Positions 62,049-64,000 of a stretch of 64,000 bases of DNA are shown one piece after another. The stretch is from Ornithinimicrobium cerasi. Lineage in GTDB: Bacteria; Actinomycetota; Actinomycetes; Actinomycetales; Dermatophilaceae. The notes beneath the pieces are model-generated. The model was not told the origin of the DNA. It saw only the letters and a program-made list of their open reading frames with translations, and made no database searches. Position numbers and translations under genes: made by a program. The stretch's first letter is position 1; each line of letters opens with the position of its first letter. The stretch is from the NCBI RefSeq assembly GCF_003702705.1, contig NZ_QZMN01000002.1, forward strand, positions 124,001-188,000. The letters are read 5' to 3'.

Positions 62049-64000
62049 GTGGCCAACCCCCCGAGCGACGACAAGACCCTCGCTGATTTCGGAGCCAACG
62101 AGTGGCTCGTGGAGGAGATGAGGGAGCGATTCGACGAGGACCCCGGCTCCGTCGAGCCGGCCTGGCGGACGTACTTCGAGGGCGGGTCGCAGAGCTCCAA
62201 CGGGGCCGGCACCGGGTCCTCGACCACGCGTCCGGCCGCCCCGGTCAGGACGTCCGTCGCCGCTCCGGCCGACACCACCCCCGGGCGCCCCGTCAAGGGT
62301 GTCGCCCCGGCGCCCCCGCGCCAGGCCTCCTCGGGCAACCAGGCCCCGGCGGAGACCTCCAAGGCGGCCGTGACGGCCCGGGCGGAGGAGGGGAAGGCTG
62401 CTGCCAAGCCTGCGGAGAAGCCCGCCGAGAGGCCCGCGTCCACGCAGCCCGCGAAGCCGGCGTCCACGCAGCCCGAGAAGGCCGCGGAGGCACAGCCCGA
62501 GAAGACGCCCGCCGAGGCCAAGCCCGCCGCCGCCAGCGGGAGGGCGACGTCCAAGGGAGCCAAGGAGACCCCCGTGACCAGGGACGCTCCCCCCGTCAAG
62601 CGCTCGGCCCCGCAGACCGAGGTGACCACCACCCCGATGCGCGGCGCGGTGGCCCGCGTGGTCACCAACATGGAGGCCAGCCTCGAGGTCCCGACCGCCA
62701 CCAGCGCGCGCAACCTCCCCGCCAAGCTCCTCATCGACAACCGCACGGTGATCAACAACCACCTCGCCCGCGCCCGCGGTGGCAAGGTGTCGTTCACCCA
62801 CATCATCGGCTACGCGATGGTGCAGGCCGTCAAGGCGATGCCGGCGATGAACAACTCCTTCGAGCTGATCGATGGCAAGCCGGTCCTGGTCGAGCCCGCC
62901 CACATCAACCTCGGCCTGGCCATCGACGTGCCCAAGTCCGACGGGACGCGGCAGCTTCTGGTGCCCTGCATCAAGAGCGCCGAGACGATGACGTTCTACG
63001 AGTTCTGGTCCGCCTACGAGACCATCGTGCGCAAAGCCCGTGACGGCAAGCTCACCGTCGAGGACTTCCAGGGCACCACGATCAGCCTCACCAACCCCGG
63101 CGGCATCGGCACCCTCCACTCGGTGCCGCGGCTGATGAAGGGTCAGGGCGCGATCATCGGCGTCGGCGCCCTCGACTACCCCGCCGAGTGGCAGGGTGCG
63201 GCGCTGGAGCGGATCGCCGCCAACGGCGTCAGCAAGATCCTCACGCTCACCTCCACCTACGACCACCGCATCATCCAGGGCGCGCAGTCCGGTGAGTTCC
63301 TCAAGGCCCTGCACCAGCTGCTCCTGGGCAAGGACGACTTCTTCGACACGATCTTCCACTCGCTGCGCATCCCCTACGAGCCCATCCGCTGGGCGCCGGA
63401 CGTCACCGCGAGCCACGACGACGACATCTCCAAGGCCAGCCGGATCCAGGAGCTCATCCACTCCTACCGCGTCCGCGGTCACCTCATGGCGGACATCGAC
63501 CCGCTCGAGTACCGCCAGCGCAACCACCCCGACCTCGTCATCGAGAACCACGGCCTGACCCTGTGGGACCTCGACCGTGACGTCGCGACCGGTGGTTTCG
63601 GCGGCAAGGCGCGGCTCACGCTGCGCAACATCCTCGGCATCCTGCGCGACTCCTACTGCCGCACCGTCGGCGTGGAGTACATGCACATCCAGGACCCGGT
63701 CGAGCGGAAGTGGATGCAGGACAAGATCGAGGTGCCGTTCGAGAAGCCGGCGCCCGCCGAGCAGCTGCGCATCCTGCGCCGCCTCAACGCGGCGGAGGCG
63801 TTCGAGACCTTCCTGCAGACCAAGTTCGTCGGTCAGAAGCGGTTCAGCCTCGAGGGCGGCGAGTCGGTCATCGCGCTCCTCGACAAGGTGCTCAGCCGCG
63901 CCGCCGAGGACGGCCTCGCCGAGGTCACGATCGGTATGCCGCACCGCGGCCGCCTCAACGTGCTCGCCAACCTCGCCGGCAAGTCCTACGGGCAGATCTT
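62049..64000 (+). CDS. kgd: Multifunctional 2-oxoglutarate dehydrogenase E1/E2 (N-terminal part)
   Basis: 650 codons lie in the window; the gene runs off the right edge. The start is GTG 62049. Residues 1 to about 40 ([16 protein letters not shown]) are the E1 N-terminal helix; about 45-200 is an Ala/Lys/Pro/Thr-rich linker. Residues about 200-440 form an E2-like succinyltransferase domain with the catalytic-type [15 protein letters not shown]. The E1 thiamine-diphosphate part begins thereafter ([22 protein letters not shown]), reaching [17 protein letters not shown]. This E2-E1 fusion without a lipoyl domain is the actinobacterial Kgd type of the TCA cycle. Confidence 0.95.
   Translation, partial: MANPPSDDKTLADFGANEWLVEEMRERFDEDPGSVEPAWRTYFEGGSQSSNGAGTGSSTTRPAAPVRTSVAAPADTTPGRPVKGVAPAPPRQASSGNQAPAETSKAAVTARAEEGKAAAKPAEKPAERPASTQPAKPASTQPEKAAEAQPEKTPAEAKPAAASGRATSKGAKETPVTRDAPPVKRSAPQTEVTTTPMRGAVARVVTNMEASLEVPTATSARNLPAKLLIDNRTVINNHLARARGGKVSFTHIIGYAMVQAVKAMPAMNNSFELIDGKPVLVEPAHINLGLAIDVPKSDGTRQLLVPCIKSAETMTFYEFWSAYETIVRKARDGKLTVEDFQGTTISLTNPGGIGTLHSVPRLMKGQGAIIGVGALDYPAEWQGAALERIAANGVSKILTLTSTYDHRIIQGAQSGEFLKALHQLLLGKDDFFDTIFHSLRIPYEPIRWAPDVTASHDDDISKASRIQELIHSYRVRGHLMADIDPLEYRQRNHPDLVIENHGLTLWDLDRDVATGGFGGKARLTLRNILGILRDSYCRTVGVEYMHIQDPVERKWMQDKIEVPFEKPAPAEQLRILRRLNAAEAFETFLQTKFVGQKRFSLEGGESVIALLDKVLSRAAEDGLAEVTIGMPHRGRLNVLANLAGKSYGQI

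Overview
The window is about 73% G+C and reads as a chromosomal segment of an actinomycete. The marker set is actinobacterial: a complete GlgE (maltosyltransferase) pathway, NucS mismatch endonuclease, Rho with a long disordered N-terminal insertion, an E1/E2-fused 2-oxoglutarate dehydrogenase (Kgd), and DUF2550 next to atpC. Base composition and gene styles suggest Micrococcales of the Intrasporangiaceae/Ornithinimicrobiaceae type. That placement is an inference, not a demonstrated identity. I see no phage, insertion sequence, CRISPR array or rRNA, and one tRNA (Arg, CCG).

Layout. 1-2.9 kb: the start of etfB, a PadR regulator with its membrane-protein partner, an enoyl-CoA hydratase and a YbjN-like protein. 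3-18 kb: an alpha-glucan locus (glgX, divergent glgP, then glgE-treS and one 6.3-kb gene joining maltokinase, branching enzyme and phosphoglucomutase). 18-23 kb: a YbbN-like protein, a lipoprotein, proline iminopeptidase, GNAT, a von Willebrand A protein and a small DNA-binding protein. 23-34 kb: acyl-CoA and cobalamin-linked functions (meaB, thiolase, methylmalonyl-CoA epimerase, 3-hydroxyacyl-CoA dehydrogenase, cobalamin adenosyltransferase) with an amidohydrolase, an AI-2E family permease, nucS and a gamma-glutamyltransferase-like enzyme. 34-45.4 kb: the ATP synthase genes on the minus strand, with atpC separated from atpD by an NCS2 permease and a frameshifted CoA-transferase gene. 45.5-57.3 kb: wecA-like, glyA, a Sua5/YrdC gene, prmC, prfA, rpmE, rho, hom and argS. 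57.3-64 kb: tRNA-Arg, a secreted propeller-like protein, aldehyde dehydrogenase, an ABC exporter pair and the 5' part of kgd.

How the genes work together. The glucan locus encodes trehalose to maltose (TreS), maltose to maltose 1-phosphate (maltokinase), chain extension (GlgE), branching (GlgB), debranching (GlgX), phosphorolysis (GlgP) and glucose 1-phosphate/6-phosphate exchange (Pgm). The last three genes of a conventional set are a single open frame of 2,090 codons, which is the most striking protein-level observation.

Three DNA-level patterns stand out. (1) The 9-mer GGTATGCCG or its complement occurs 20 times by hand count, in all reading frames and in intergenic hairpins built from inverted pairs, against fewer than one expected from base composition. 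(2) At least a dozen genes have a TANNNT-like -10 element 6-7 bases before the start codon, indicating leaderless transcripts. (3) The ATP synthase operon is preceded by a perfect TGTGA-N6-TCACA site, the CRP/GlxR consensus. The hom-rho intergenic region also carries unusual repeats.
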